Shown here: positions 32,546 to 44,766 of the stretch, in pieces | Position numbering within the stretch: the stretch's first letter is position 1 | Layout: every line of letters begins with the position of its first letter | Origin: Chaetoderma sp. LZ-2023a | Lineage: Eukaryota; Mollusca; Caudofoveata; Chaetodermatida; Chaetodermatidae | NCBI GenBank assembly: GCA_034401795.1 | Contig: CM067359.1 | Span: 147,132,233-147,196,232 of the forward strand | Reading direction: 5' to 3' | Length of the DNA stretch: 64,000 bases | The notes under the pieces: model-generated | The model's database searches: none | Told to the model about the DNA's origin: nothing | The model's input: the letters and a program-made list of their open reading frames with translations, nothing else | Translations under genes and position numbers: made by a program

Positions 32546-32872
32546 CTAATTCCTCTAACTTGTAAAAGTAATTTCTTTGAGCTTCTTATTATTTGATTGT
32601 GTTTATTTCTATATTGTTTGTATTTTTATTGGTTGTGGCTAGTTTGACATTTTAAAAATTGAAGATACAGCTTGTTTCTTATGACATGCTGCTAGAATTC
32701 CATTTGTAAGCCATGTTTTTTTTTGGATTTCTCTTATATCGTTTATTTGATTAAAAAGAAAACATTGTTCAAAGATGTGTGTACAACGTGTTAGATAACC
32801 GGTCAAGCCATTCATACCGACTGTTAAAAATTAACTTCTTGGTCTTCAAATGGACATTTCCCATTATAAAAG

Positions 32873-33004
32873 TTTAATTTGAAGCTGAAATGGTTAATAA
32901 ATAGTTTACTCTACACGCTATATGAACCAACCTCATAGTGTCCTCACCCCTACCCCCAGAATCTCGCTGTGTCTATTTATTAACCATTTCAGCTTCAAAT
33001 TAAA
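32873..33004. repeat. Perfect 31-bp inverted repeat with 70-bp spacer
   Basis: Arms 32873-32903 and 32974-33004 are exact reverse complements (starting 'tttaatttgaagctgaaatg'). No coding content. The perfection contrasts with the decayed neighbourhood; it could be a young MITE-like foldback or a structured RNA. Confidence 0.85.
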
Positions 33005-33534
33005 AGGTGACCTTTACAGTCGTTTTTTTATTTTTTTATGGTCAGCAAGTTGAATGCACCTCTCACGGACGGTGGACCGTATGCGGTCTAAATGGGTGTG
33101 ACCTATCGAACCAGAAATAATTGGGACCTTTCAACGTAGATATTCCACCTTGATAATGTCAAAATTATTATCGCGTACACGCTTGGTCTGAATACTATTT
33201 TGTCAGGTAGGGTGCGGGTGAACTGAGTTGTTGCGCTGCACGCGCATGGGCTGAATGGGAATTATGGTGTTTTTGAGGATCATGTGATTTTGAGTGTTGT
33301 TGGTCTTTTTACACTCTCCTTGTGTGCTTTGTCAAGTGTAGGTGGGGTCAGCAAAATGAGCAAATCATGGTTTTTAAAAAAAAGAACACTATTTAGCACT
33401 GCATCTGCAAATTTTAACGTCTTAATGGCTTAATTTTATCAAGGAAATTAAAATATTGACTTATTTCCTCCGTTTTATGCACTCGGCCACAGTCATTCAA
33501 GTGGTACATGTTCAAAGAATTTGAAAATAGTATT

Positions 33535-33620
33535 CTCTTGGCCTGCAAATTGGCATTCACTATCTTCAAGACCACTGTGTTGGCCGGGGTTTTGGTGGCT
33601 TCACCATGAAGGGGTTAAAA
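33535..33620 (-). repeat. Dispersed repeat related to 47.94, 60.36, 61.66 and 63.5 kb
   Basis: The reverse strand reads 'ttaaccccttcatggtg...', matching the family 'aaccctttcatgaggaggcc' at 47935. Family members carry a 9-bp palindrome, 'gactggctc..gagccagtc'. Confidence 0.5.
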
Positions 33621-33782
33621 GGACACCGCAAGAAGAGTGGTGCCAGGAAAATTGTAGGCCCTACATATTTTAACTACATAGCGGATATGCCGCCTTGATG
33701 ACAACTTATTTCTCCAGAAGCATCAAAGATCCTTATGTAGTTTTGAGACCCTGATTAATTTCAAGTTAGGCTTTAAAGCTTA

Positions 33783-33885
33783 ATAGTCTGACACGTTGCA
33801 CAAATTGTCTTTACCATTTAATACACATTCTGAGCAACAGTACACAGTCAAATTAGTTTCAGAATATTTAACAGTTTACTGTGTC
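33783..33885 (+). repeat. Hairpin repeat family, truncated copy
   Basis: 'cttaatagtctgacacgttg' followed by 'cagtcaaattagtttcagaa'. Same family as the 47-63 kb hairpin repeats, with the left stem arm deleted. Confidence 0.6.
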
Positions 33886-33934
33886 TCTAATTCAATTTCG
33901 CAACTTAAAAAAATTATATGAAATCACTGTATAT

Positions 33935-34645
33935 GTTAAGATTTATCTTGTTTCATTCATATAGGCACACAATTTAATCCTCTAAAAGCCTACAATTTTA
34001 ATAAATTTATTTTAAAGCAGTTTTAGTGTGAATATGCAACTTTAACAGGGGGATTGTTCCACACTTGTAAAAGATTTTTCTATTGCCTTAAAACACCTCC
34101 GTTGGTCATGCGACATGTGAAAGGTTAATTATCATTCAGCTGTTTCGTTGAGCTTACAATTCAAAATATATTTATATCAAAATTTATAACTCGGCGCTTT
34201 CATGTAATAGTATTATAAACATCCCTCCCCCTAGTGATGATCTGCAATGCTGACCGCTTATGTCTATATATAAGCCTACCACACTCTGTACTTGGCTTTG
34301 TATAATTTTTAAAGGTGTATATTCACACTTGAAAATAAAATTGTATAGTTTTGGAGGCTTAAACTGTGGGCTTAGACGTAAAGAAACGAAATAAATCTTA
34401 ACATATGATTTCGTCAAGTATAAATTAATATAATTATTTTAAGGTGCAAAAATTTAATAAGAGACACGAGTCCCTATTTCAAATTCACAGCTAAAATGTA
34501 TCATAATTTACAAGGAATAAAACTATCATATGTTAAGATTTGTTTCGCTTCATTACATCTAGGCACACGATTTGGGCCTCTAAAAGTCTACAATTGTAAC
34601 AATTTTATTTTCAGGCATTTGGTGTGAATATGCACCTTTAAATGG
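33935..34645. repeat. Three related ~105-bp repeats, the middle one inverted
   Basis: Direct copies at 33940-34045 and 34530-34640 ('aggcacacaatttaatcctc', 'tgtgaatatgcacctttaa'), with an inverted copy at 34310-34410. The arrangement could fold into alternative hairpins. No ORF. Confidence 0.7.
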
Positions 34646-34699
34646 AGCTTGCATTGACATCAGATGGGTTTATCATATTATTACCGTTGGTTACAAACT

Positions 34700-34830
34700 C
34701 CCATTTCAGTGGCGTATGAAGGTACTTGGACAGTGTGGGTGTGCTGAAGGGCCAAAAACCTAAGGGGGATACACTATAGGAGCAGCAAAACCTGGTCACA
34801 ACCCCCCCCCCCCCCCCCCCACACCTATGC
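34700..34830 (+). repeat. Dispersed repeat with C20 run
   Basis: Shares 'gtgctgaag' and 'actataggag.gcaaaacctg' with 60790-60935. Ends in a poly-C run at 34801-34820. Confidence 0.55.
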
Positions 34831-35132
34831 ATTTGAAACTCCTCATTGCTCAAATTATTTACATCATTGACATCATTTCACCACCACGCTACAATAGAAA
34901 TTCGGAGATTACATCACATCACAAATTGCACTCGAAAAACGGACCCTCCAATAATACACATAGAGGACGGATACGCACCAAATTTCAGTACCCTAGGGCG
35001 GAAGGAAATCTAAAAAAGATGTGTAACTTCTAGCCAAAAAAACCCTTACTTCTCGCTATCGCGAGACATGAACATATCATTGGCACCAAGCCACGCCTCT
35101 AGGTTTATTTTTACTGAAGCTTGTAATTCAGT

Positions 35133-35159
35133 CGAGTACTAGGCTCGAGTACTCGACAT
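35133..35159. repeat. Short palindrome
   Basis: GTCGAGTACT and AGTACTCGAC arms with a 7-bp loop. Surroundings (34830-35950) hold no gene I can support. Confidence 0.6.
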
Positions 35160-35956
35160 TTACTACCCGTAGAGTCGGATATGAGGGCTACTTTTAGGTT
35201 GTCATCAAACGTCGAAAGGCTGCGCCATTTAAAGCGCGTAAACGCGTCATCATGTCTTGACATATTTTCGAAAATAACCTCTAACTATTCCGTTTGTATA
35301 TAGTGTGATTGTTTATGAATCGTCTATGACCTGATAAGCCTAGTTAATCTCTATTTTCCCCAGTGGATGTATGTATAAATATCACTTCCACGATTCGGAC
35401 TTCCTCCATCCGGACTAAGTATGATCACCTTTCTCAATGTTCAAGTTCAATGTTAATGTAGTTATGTACCTCAATTGCATCTCTTGTAAGTATGCATACA
35501 AATACTGATCGACAGCTCTTAAAGTAGTTCTTTAAAATGTGAGCACACATTTAGGAATAGTCGTTTGTGATCCCTTGTCAAATGTAGTGACAGTGACCCT
35601 TTAAATTCAGAACCAAAAAATAAATATGAGTCGACAACCGTCTTTTTTTAAACATGCCTTACCATTGCTTACCCTTACCTAAACATGACATTTTCCCCGA
35701 ATCAGTGTTAACCAAGGGAATCGCGTGTAAAATAATCATCCACTTTCGTCAACAAGAAATAAACGTGCAACAAGCAGGATTCTTAGAAAATTTATTATAA
35801 TTATGAAATGACATTTCTCACCGGAAGTGAACAGGTCTCTGCGGAAATCGCCACCTATCGGCTAGATTGAAAACTAAGTGGAATTATGGAAAGAGCTGAA
35901 ATGCGGATTTGCTAAAATACCGGATTTAGTCTGCCCAGAGTTTTGTTATTTTTACC

Positions 35957-36160
35957 TTCCATTATCGGACTGCTCAGAAGAATGACATATTGGCTCGGTT
36001 GGCAAAACCGTTGTGGCACGCATGGAGTTTAAGTATTATCATCATAAAAAAACCCACTTCCATTATCGGACTGCTCAGAAGAATGACACATTGGCTCGGT
36101 TGGCAAAACCGTTGTGGCACGGATGAAGTTTATGTATTATCATCATAAAAAAACCCCACA
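35957..36160 (+). repeat. ~102-bp direct tandem duplication
   Basis: Two adjacent copies of a unit starting 'ttccattatcggactgctca' and ending 'tcatcataaaaaaaccc', differing at only a few bases, so probably recent. Confidence 0.85.
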
Positions 36161-36299
36161 ACAAAATAATTTCTATGGGCCCATATCGATATCTAATATT
36201 AGTAGACCATATAATATTTTCATGGCAAATTTGATGTTTGAAATCATATGTGCGGCACATTTAATGTTGCTTAAGTGGGTTTGACTTTTGTTTTAATAT

Positions 36300-38853
36300 T
36301 CTGTCAGCCATCTTGGAAATTGAATTAAAGATAGCGATAATATAACATAGGCAATCTTCTTCACTCCTCATTGCCTCTCTCACCCAAGGAGTATAAGTAG
36401 GTACCAGTGTAAAAGCTGGGGAAGTTACTAATAATAGATTGGAATAAGAACCAGCCTAGAATGGTGTCAATGGGACCTGCAATCAGAGACTCGAAAGATG
36501 CCAATCATCATCGGACGGTATACGTCCCGCTCCCCAACTCAGTAGTGACAGGGAACTTGCACTGCAGGACTGCCAGGGCTATAATCAGCTCGGTACTAGT
36601 CTCTGAGCGATCCTGGCTTTTGCCGCTTATAGTTCTCATTCTAAAGAACTTTTCGGCCCCTTTTTGTATTTGTCCTAGACAAGACTTTCTGCCGCAACTA
36701 AAGGAACTGTTACAAGACTGTTGATCTTAAATGTGTCATCCTCTCTGTGCCATTTGCTAAACCCACCTGCACTGCAAAATAGACTAGCTTTCTCCGTGCT
36801 GCCTCTTTGCGGCCGCTGATTATGTGAGGAGCCATTGAACTTTCACCCAATCCAGGAAATATCGTACACCCGGCTTATCGTGATCTCTGGCTGCTGAGCA
36901 TTAAGCCACCGCATGACATTGTACCTTGGGAAAACACTTACCAAGGCTGGTTAAAAGCCAGCAGTGCCCACAATAGCAAAACCTAGACCACACGTTTGTG
37001 GGACCGTTTCTACCATGACTGTGACTTTCTACTGTGCTTAGGAATTGAACTTTGCATGAGAAAAAAAACCACACTTAAGTATACACACTATCTTATTTTT
37101 CTCTCTTTCAGAATTTCTAGAGCTACCTCATTAAGTGCCTTTGGTTATCATCTTTTCTCCGCTTTCGAGTGACTGTTCCATTTTCACTTTAAGGAATGCT
37201 TTAATAAGAGATTGCGCACCGCTCAATGTGAAGATAAATTACTAGCGTTGTAATGGCGTTGCCTTTACGGAGTATTCTTACCAGTAAGGACATTCAACCG
37301 TTACACTGCTTTTCCAACAGATCACAAAAAGACCACTTTCTTCTTCCTGTTCAGTAGACTCCACCCATTTCACTTTGATCCCCTTTTAACTAGTAATAAT
37401 TGTCGCAAGCAGACAATAGATTGCTCTCTCACAGTGAGCCCCCACCAAAACTCCTGCAATCAATGCACGCCTTCAATCTGTGCGGTCTCTGCCTCTAAGA
37501 GTAGGATATATTGCTAGGATGAGGAAAGCTGAGTCCCTCGGTTCGCCGCGCCTCTCAGCTTGCCTTACCCACGCATGACAATTGTTGTCCATTAGCATGC
37601 ACCATAGCAAACAGTTTGAATGTCACAATACCACTTTGTGCCACATAAGACTGCTCCCAATGGACGACTAACCCCACCATCCTTTCGATCACTCAGATGG
37701 GTCTTAGGACCCTTACACCCTTTTTATAGGGAAACTTCTCCACTCAAAAACCTGCACCAATCACTAAGACGCACTAAGCGAGTCCCCTTAGGCTGAATAA
37801 AGAACTCAGCAGCATAAAAATTTCCCCGTTGATTAGCATAATTTAATTTGTCTTTTTGGACTGTTTGGCTGCTGGTCGAGGCAACTGTATGCTTAGTTAG
37901 ATAACCCTGCAGTTAACACTGATTCCCATGACCGATCCAGATAACCGCTGTGTCACAGGACACCCTTCCAAGTTTGCCGCATCTTCTTAGCACCCAGACT
38001 CGGTGGAGGTTCTACTAAATGCTTTCTTCTTTAATTACACAGGTTTGTTTGTGTGTCTGGCACACGGGAAGTTCGTCCCTTGAGCGTTTTGATGTCGCTC
38101 AAGATGGTCTAAATCGTCGCCCCCCCACCCCGCGCCAAAGATTCACTCAATGATGCAAGGGAAGAGGTTCTTGCATAACCTAACCGATCAGATCGTTCTG
38201 CAGCCATCTGAGGCATTAACCCGCATAACTAGCTAGTCTAAACCACTGCTTCATGTGGGATCCCCTCTAAAGTATTAGATTTAGGCACACACAGAAGGCC
38301 TGCCTCTGGATATCTGCTGAGAACTTCAGGACGCACTGACTAAAGAAGACATTTCTTTCTCTCCTCCTCCCCCACCATATTCTTTAGGACATCAAAGTAG
38401 AACTCCCATCCCATCCCACTTTAAGTGGACTCTTAGGAAATGATTAGCTTTTAGCGCCAAATGACTCTCACAACCAACTAACCGTAGATATATACATATA
38501 CCGACAAGAGGAATAGCAACCATTAGCGACTAATTGACTGCCCGGGATAGATAGGAAAGCCAGCTGTCTCTTCTCCCACTCCTCTCACTTAGACCCTCCT
38601 CCCCAATGACAGCCGTTTCACCTGTTGTGCTGCAGGCCCTGTTTCCCGCATGAGGAGCAGCTTTAGTTTGGATAGAGTCATCTGATGATTAGGGCACAAA
38701 TTGCTCCTATCTCCACCCTGTGCACCATTTTTGGCCAGCGACTATAAAATATTGTGCCCAGAGTGTTGGAAAACCTAAACGCTAAGCTGAACCCTGCTCG
38801 CATGCCCTCTCTCTCTCTCTCACTCCATGTCCCCTCTTCGACACACTAGCGCT

Positions 38854-38891
<38 letters not shown>

Positions 38892-39780
38892 AGAGAGAGA
38901 GGGAGGGAAAGAGAGATGCCTAAAAAGAGCTTGGCTCAGACACAGACAGTGAAAAACAACCGAAACCCACCTGCAGGCCCTTTTTCCTCCAGCACCTACA
39001 CCTGCAGGCCCTTTTTCCTCCAGCACCTACACTCACATCATATTTGAACGCACTTCCCTTTGCCTGCAGGATTAACAGGTTAACCCAAAAGGATCCCTCT
39101 TCTCGGAAGGACCCACCCATTCGCCTGGGGATGCCCTTATGACCCCGTGTGACACCACCAATGCCCCCTCTCCCTAGTGGACAGCGAGCACAAAACTGGC
39201 ATACCCATGGCCGTGGAAGAGGTAACCATGTCACTTATACCTAGTCGTTTTCAGGCACCTAGACATGCTGGAAATATCTGGCCGTATCTCCACGTCTCCA
39301 AGGAGATGGCTGACAACTACGATATGATGGAAAGAGAAGAGGATTGCTTGTGCAACGACATACCTCGAGGTCCCCTCAGTCCTCTCAGATGACGAGAGGA
39401 ACCAGCTCAGGATGGCGCCCTGCCCCCACCCCCTGGCCACAACTGGTGCCCAATGTGGGGGCTGCGATGGCATACTATATCAGTCTATGCGACTGGTTGG
39501 CCCTGCAGAATGAGAACTCCCATCTCTATTATTCCCCACTGCCTAACCCCTGAAGAAGAATCTGAAATGCATCAGCACCATTGGCAGCTGCCCTGTAATG
39601 TGCCACACTAAACCTTTCCGAACAGATGAAGTAAACCCTGTATGGAGACTGCCATCAGCCCATGATGAGGAATGAAGGGTTCGTCTTTGGAACATGTCGC
39701 CCGCAAAACTGATCCCACCTCCGTCTTATTGGCCACATACAGACCCACCTTACCGGTACACTTAACGAAAGACAGTAACG
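36300..39780. other. Region without recognisable genes
   Basis: Less AT-rich than its surroundings, with many short ORFs but none with a motif I know. The ORFs at 36461-36724, 38920-39234 and 39177-39553 are not supported by any domain. It could be the untranslated or 5' part of the retroelements that follow, but I cannot show this. Confidence 0.4.
38807..39031 (+). repeat. (CT)n/(GA)n microsatellites and a ~32-bp tandem duplication
   Basis: (CT)n at 38807-38822, then (GA)n with GGGA variants at 38855-38915: complementary runs that could pair. Just after, 'cctgcaggccctttttcctc' occurs twice in tandem (38971 and 39002). Confidence 0.85.
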
Positions 39781-39784
39781 CCGC

Positions 39785-39950
39785 CTGAGTATGATGGAGA
39801 GACCACATGGGAGAATTGCCTTTGCCAGTTCCACTTAATAGTGGAATTGAACAGATGGGATGATACTGCTGGTAGCTTATACCTAGCCACTCGGTTGACG
39901 GGAAAGGCCCTTCAAGTTTCTATAGATTTGTGAATAACCAGACCACTCTC
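39785..39950 (+). pseudogene. Gag capsid scrap of an LTR retrotransposon
   Basis: One frame reads 'TWENCLCQFHLIVELNRWDD' followed by 'TAGSLYLATRLTGKAL'. This resembles the retrotransposon Gag pattern W-x2-F/L...QF...N-x-W-x-D...yLa..L.G.A. It stops after about 50 residues. It is on the opposite strand to the gypsy relic at 41.6-44.1 kb, so it belongs to a different insertion. Confidence 0.45.
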
Positions 39951-39999
39951 TTTCGAAGTGAAGACCACACCAAACTACGCTGGGAGCGCAATGACGTTT

Positions 40000-41490
40000 T
40001 GCGTCACATTAGCAAATGCTTAAAAGATATTCTATGCAACAAGCAGATGAAATCACTGCCATGCATGACTGTCACAAAATGTTTCGTGCAGCCCAGGCCC
40101 TGAGAGTTACTGACTATACACCACCACTCACTGTATACAATTCTGGAGGACACCTTAAGGGGACTGGCCAGAGAAAGGTTGAGGCGGTTCGAGAATGGCT
40201 CAAGAAACAGTTCACTGGCCACGATGATGAGCCCTTGCACCCATTCTCAGGAGACCCCAGGCCATTACTAACAGCAATTAAAACAGCAGAAGTTGAGAAG
40301 ACACCTAAAGCCCTGAAAATGGACATGCATCTGGACCTGATAGCATGAGCAATGAACTATTCAAATATGTAAGCGAAATTATCTCAAAACTGATCACACG
40401 CCTAATCAATTCAGTTTTTATGCACCACCTTCCCATCGATGCTGTAAACCCAGCCACCCTTATCGCACTACCCAAACCCAAGAAGCCACCTGGCCCCCAG
40501 CCAATCTGCATCCCATTGTGCTCCTCAACAGCATACAGAATCTGATCCAATGCTACTCCATGCCGCATCCGGGACAAGATCGATGATTTCACTGGATCAT
40601 GTCAAAGTGGCTCCAAACATGGACGCAGCTGTGCAGACATTGTATGGGCTCAACGCATGCTTGTGTTGTTAGTCATGTTCAAACACTTGGATTTCCACAA
40701 AATGGGCATTGACATGTCATTAGCCTTTGACACAATTAAACTCTCATGAATCCTACATGTACTATGCCAGGCCAGTTGCAATGAAGATGACCTATGACTA
40801 GTGATACTACTGCTTGCAGACACCAAGCTGAAAGTACGAGGCAAGTCAGTGAAGTCTGTAGAGTTTAAGACATCAATCGGCTCCCCACAGGGAGATGGTC
40901 TATCTCCAGTGTTTTTCACCTGTTACTTTGCTGCTGCATTGAAATCTGTGCAGGAGAGTTCCACAAGACCAACACCCTCACCCAGTGGCAATACTGGGTA
41001 TGCGACTAGAGATGGATTATGCTGATGATGTGGACTTCATAGACGTGGAAAATAAACCCCTTGACGAACTTCTTCCAATAGCTGCAAGCAAACTAAGAAT
41101 TGAGAATCTCTTTATGAATGACTTCACCCACATATACTTATCCACAAAGCATAAAACTAAAGAGAATGGCAATCCACTTCATGGCGGCTAACCATGGAAG
41201 AAAAGTAAAATTCAGGGAGCACTGCTTTGCAGTACTGCTAACACAGCCGCACACTGCATTATGGGGGAACATAGCCTTCCAGTCCTTCTGGAAGCTATGT
41301 ATTCATAGATCAAAGATGCCCTTGATAAAAATGCTACATTTATATAATGTAATCTGTGTATCCTTGATGCTGTAAAACTCCATCTTTGGTTCAGGCGCTC
41401 TGCTTGTTGATGGAACAAGCCCTGGTTCTGCAATTGGAATTATTTCTGGAACCAATAAATCTTTCAGAAAAAATATGTTCTTCACAAGCT
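40000..41490 (+). pseudogene. Non-LTR retrotransposon reverse transcriptase relic
   Basis: Collinear RT blocks in shifting frames: 'SNELFKYVSEII' (40345), 'GSKHGRSCADIVWAQRMLV' (40612), motif A 'MGIDMSLAFDTI' (40703), motif B 'SIGSPQGDGLSPVFFTCYF' (40875) and motif C 'DYADDVDFIDVE' (41012). Then comes a weak C-terminal 'HLYNVICVSLML' block (41338). The wording around these motifs matches RTs repeated in many invertebrate genomes; I do not assign a clade. In-frame stops at 40348, 40544, 40747 and 41189 show it is dead. No endonuclease domain seen. Confidence 0.78.
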
Positions 41491-41604
41491 AGCGTACTCA
41501 GGTTCCTTTCATTGGGTTACGTATCGGTCATGGTCGTAATCCATCCCAACACATTTCCGGGTCTATTATGCTTAGTTTCAAGACATTCAGGACTCTGACC
41601 TTGC

Positions 41605-42600
41605 CGGATCACTGATGGCGAACTTGAGCAACTAGCCCAGTCAATTTAAATATCTCATACTCAGGATCATTGTGTGTTGTTATCTTCATTCTTTCTTCAG
41701 CTTTTACTACTACTGAGTCTCCAATTGTGAACTCTGCTGCATTTGATCGCTTGCCGATCTGTGCACGGTAATATTCTCTACATTTCTCGGTGTCGGCATG
41801 AGCTCGGAATAAAGCATTGTTGACACTCATAAGTCTATCACTGAGGTCTTGCAGACTATCTAACAGAGTGGCAATTGGCAAACTACCCTTCCTGCCATAT
41901 GTATGGTAAAACAGCATGAAACCTGTGGTTGCCTGTTGAGTATTTCGATATGCTGTTAGTGCAGAGCCTAGCTCATCTTCCCATGCTCTGGATTCACTGT
42001 TGATACCTTTCTGAACCAGTTCTTTCAAGGTATGATTGAAAAGCTCAGTGCGTCCATTTGGCTGAGGATGATATGGACTCGCACGTCAATCATCAGTCCT
42101 ATACTCCTTGAATCTAGTCTCGATACTTCTTGCACAGAACTCTTTACCTTGATCTGTAATCAGGATCTCTGGTACACCTTGTCTTGCAACATATTCATTG
42201 AAAAATTTCTCTTCTACATTTAGCGCTGTCTTGGCTGGAATAGGGTAAACCTCAGCCCATGCTGATCAATGATCTACACTCATCAAGATGTAGATATTAC
42301 CTTTCTTAGACTCAATCAAAGGACCTATCAAATCCATGCCAATCTGCTGACTAGGGTATTTAGCTACTGGCATATGTGTATATTTGGGCCTTGCTGTTAC
42401 AGCTCGGTTGACCTGACACATTGGACAAACATCTAGCATTTGGATGACATCTTTTCTCAACATTGACCATACAAAGGAATCTCTAATCAGACTTAGAGCC
42501 GGCTGCAAACCTTGATGGCCAGCTCTTTCATGTGCTTTCTCAAGTACCTGTTTTCAGAACCTGGTCGGAAGAATGACACACGAGTACTGTGCATCTAGAG
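41605..42600 (-). pseudogene. Ty3/gypsy integrase
   Basis: Zinc-binding HHCC region 'AHERAGHQGLQPAL' and 'CPMCQVNRAV' (42400-42535). Catalytic core Asp in 'IGMDLIGPLIES' (42325), Asp in 'ILITDQGKEF' (42160) and Glu in 'HPQPNGRTELF' (42055). The C-terminal domain, 'GDSVVVKAEERMKI' then 'YEIFKLTGLVAQV', ends near 41612. In-frame stops near 42265 and 42087. The DDE triad survives but the gene is broken. No LTR is recognisable to the left. Confidence 0.85.
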
Positions 42601-42629
42601 CTGATGGAACAAGTGTGGAATAGATGACC

Positions 42630-43290
42630 CCATTATGAATTATTCGGTCTTCTGTCCTTGAACATCTCTGGAAACACTTCATTCTGCTCATCACATAGCA
42701 TTTTGAACGAAATGTCATATGTTTCTAAAGGAATGTATGGCAGCACTCCATCTTCTACATCAGGAATGGTGTAATCTCCCATGTAGAAGGTAGCTACTTT
42801 TTCTGGATGTTGCACTCGAGATAACATATTTACACCAATATTCTTGGATCCCTGAATATACTCAATTTTACAGTCATATTCAGCAATCAACACTGCCCAC
42901 CGTTACATCTTCGTGTTTCAGACTTCACCGACACACAAACTCTTAAGAGGTCTATGGTCAGTATAAACTGTGAATTTGGTGCCAAAATGGTATGCGTGTA
43001 ACTTCTTTAATGCATAAACAACGGCATAAGCTTCTTTCTCAATAACTGGCCAATTAAGTTGACTATCTTTCAATGTTGAGCTGACATATTGCAGGACACG
43101 TTCTATGCCTTTATCATCCTCCTGGCCAAGGATTGCTCCAACAGCATAATTGGAAGCATCTGTGTACAAACAATATGGTTTGTTCAATTTAGGGTACGTC
43201 AAGACCGTTTCGCTGCACAGCATATTCTTCAGTTTATCGAATGCTATCTGCTCTTCCTTAGCCCACACAAATCATTTATGTTTCTTTGTC
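42630..43290 (-). pseudogene. Ty3/gypsy RNase H
   Basis: 'KPYCLYTDASNYAVGAILGQ' (43160), 'PVIEKEAYAVVYALKKL' (43050) and 'FTVYTDHRPLKSL' (42960) are the classical gypsy RNase H blocks, preceded by 'WAKEEQIAFDKLKNML', the RT-RH connection. The next part (42633-42893, 'LIAEYDCKIEYIQGSKNIGV') is the RNase H end, with 'NMLSR' where the last Asp is usually found. Confidence 0.87.
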
Positions 43291-43329
43291 ATTCCACTAA
43301 AGGAAGAGCTATCTCTGCATAATTCTCCA

Positions 43330-43795
43330 CGCACGATCTATATGATTCTGTAGCATCCAGAATGCTTTGCACTTCTCCAACATCTTGAAGAGAGTTCATT
43401 TCTCATATGATGTTTACCTTCCCATCCTGATGAGAAATACCTTGTGCTGAAATGCGGTAACCAAGTAGATCTATCAACTTGCTCACAAAGTCGCACTTCT
43501 TCCTATTCAGCGGGAGGTTGTATTCCCATATCCGCTCCATGACTAGCCTTAGATTGGGCATGTTCCCTATCGTTCTTAGGATACACTAATACGTCATTGA
43601 CGAAAACATACATGCATTTTCCAACATAACCTTAAAATATGGCATTCATTGCACGTTGAAAAACCATGCCTGAGTTTCAAAAACCAAAGGGCATACAGGT
43701 CCATTTGAAAAGACCTTCAGAGGAGATGAATGCTGTCCTTTCGATGTCTTGGCTGGACATTGGATGTTTCAATTATTCTTCAGTTGATCATTGCT
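43330..43795 (-). pseudogene. Ty3/gypsy reverse transcriptase, decayed
   Basis: Motif B region 'GLFKWTCMPFGF' then a stop (43690), 'FQRAMNAIF' then a stop (43640), and motif C 'YVFVNDVLVY' (43600) where YVDD would be expected. The N-terminal half of RT and the whole protease are missing: the RT sequence begins at about 43795, directly against Gag zinc-knuckle sequence, so an internal deletion joined them. Confidence 0.75.
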
Positions 43796-43799
43796 CCTA

Positions 43800-44135
43800 T
43801 TGATCTGAGGACACTGACCTTTCGTGTGTCCAACTTCGCCGCATCCCCAGCATGTGATGCTTGCATTGGTGTTCTTTGGCATCTCATTGATCATGCATGG
43901 ACCAACTCATCATGGTATCTTCATATGCTGAGGATTCATCTGATTTGGCTGCATTTTCTTCATAGGTGGGCAGTTTCGCTTGATATGGCCAGCTTGCCCA
44001 CATTGGTGATATGTCACTGTCCTCTTCAGCTGCCACGGTTGCTACTTCCCCGGTTGCTTATATTGATGCATGGTTGCGGGGGAAGAACCGCTTAACATGA
44101 CCTGACTGTCCACACTGATAACACTGCAGTAGTTT
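43800..44135 (-). pseudogene. Ty3/gypsy Gag zinc-knuckle region
   Basis: Three CCHC-type knuckles in order: 'CYQCGQSGHVKRFFP' (last Cys lost, near 44125), 'YHQCGQAGHIKRNCP' (first Cys now Tyr, near 44010) and 'CWGCGEVGHTKGQCP' (intact, near 43855). They are linked by Met/Gln/Asn-rich spacers. Typical nucleocapsid, binding element RNA. No capsid domain or 5' LTR is recognised upstream (44136-44766). Confidence 0.72.
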
Positions 44136-44766
44136 TGCGTTGTCAGAACCGTGAACCGCTGCGGTTGTACTGTGTTGTTGTTCATGATGACCGATTGAAG
44201 GTTTCTCATCATATCAAAGATTTGTCATAACACTTGTCATACAATTAACTGTCTTTCAAATCTCTGAATAGCATTTTTGTATGATTTTTGGTGTAATCGA
44301 GCACATCAATTTCAATCAGATCTTCGGTTCATGACTCGTCGATGTTCATAGCGCCGAGAGGATCTTTGTAGTTACCTTGCTGGTCTGTGAATCTAATGGC
44401 ACCTTCCAAGGTGTCTTAAAAACAGTCTTTCTCTTTATACACAATTTGCCCGACAAGTCATTTGTCTGCAAAAATTGCTCCTATCGCCCACCTAGAAAGC
44501 ATAGACAAGCGCTTACAGCTATATAGTAGAGGCTCAGAATAGCCCTTTGCACATGCACAGCCATGCGAGTTAGCCTACATATGCGCTATAGCATGTGGAG
44601 AATGGCATCTTATATACATACTTTGCCTGTATTATTATAATTCCTTAATACATGGCCATACCATCCTCAGTTCTCTTGATATGAACTAATACCAGAATTG
44701 AACGAGGAATCAAAAACTTGTTACAGAACTGAAATCGGTTCAGAACTGGCGGAGATATCAGGCATA

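Noticed and set aside
36461..36724. Plus-strand ORF of 87 codons in the 36-39 kb region
   Set aside because: No motif and no splice context; isolated within gene-poor sequence.
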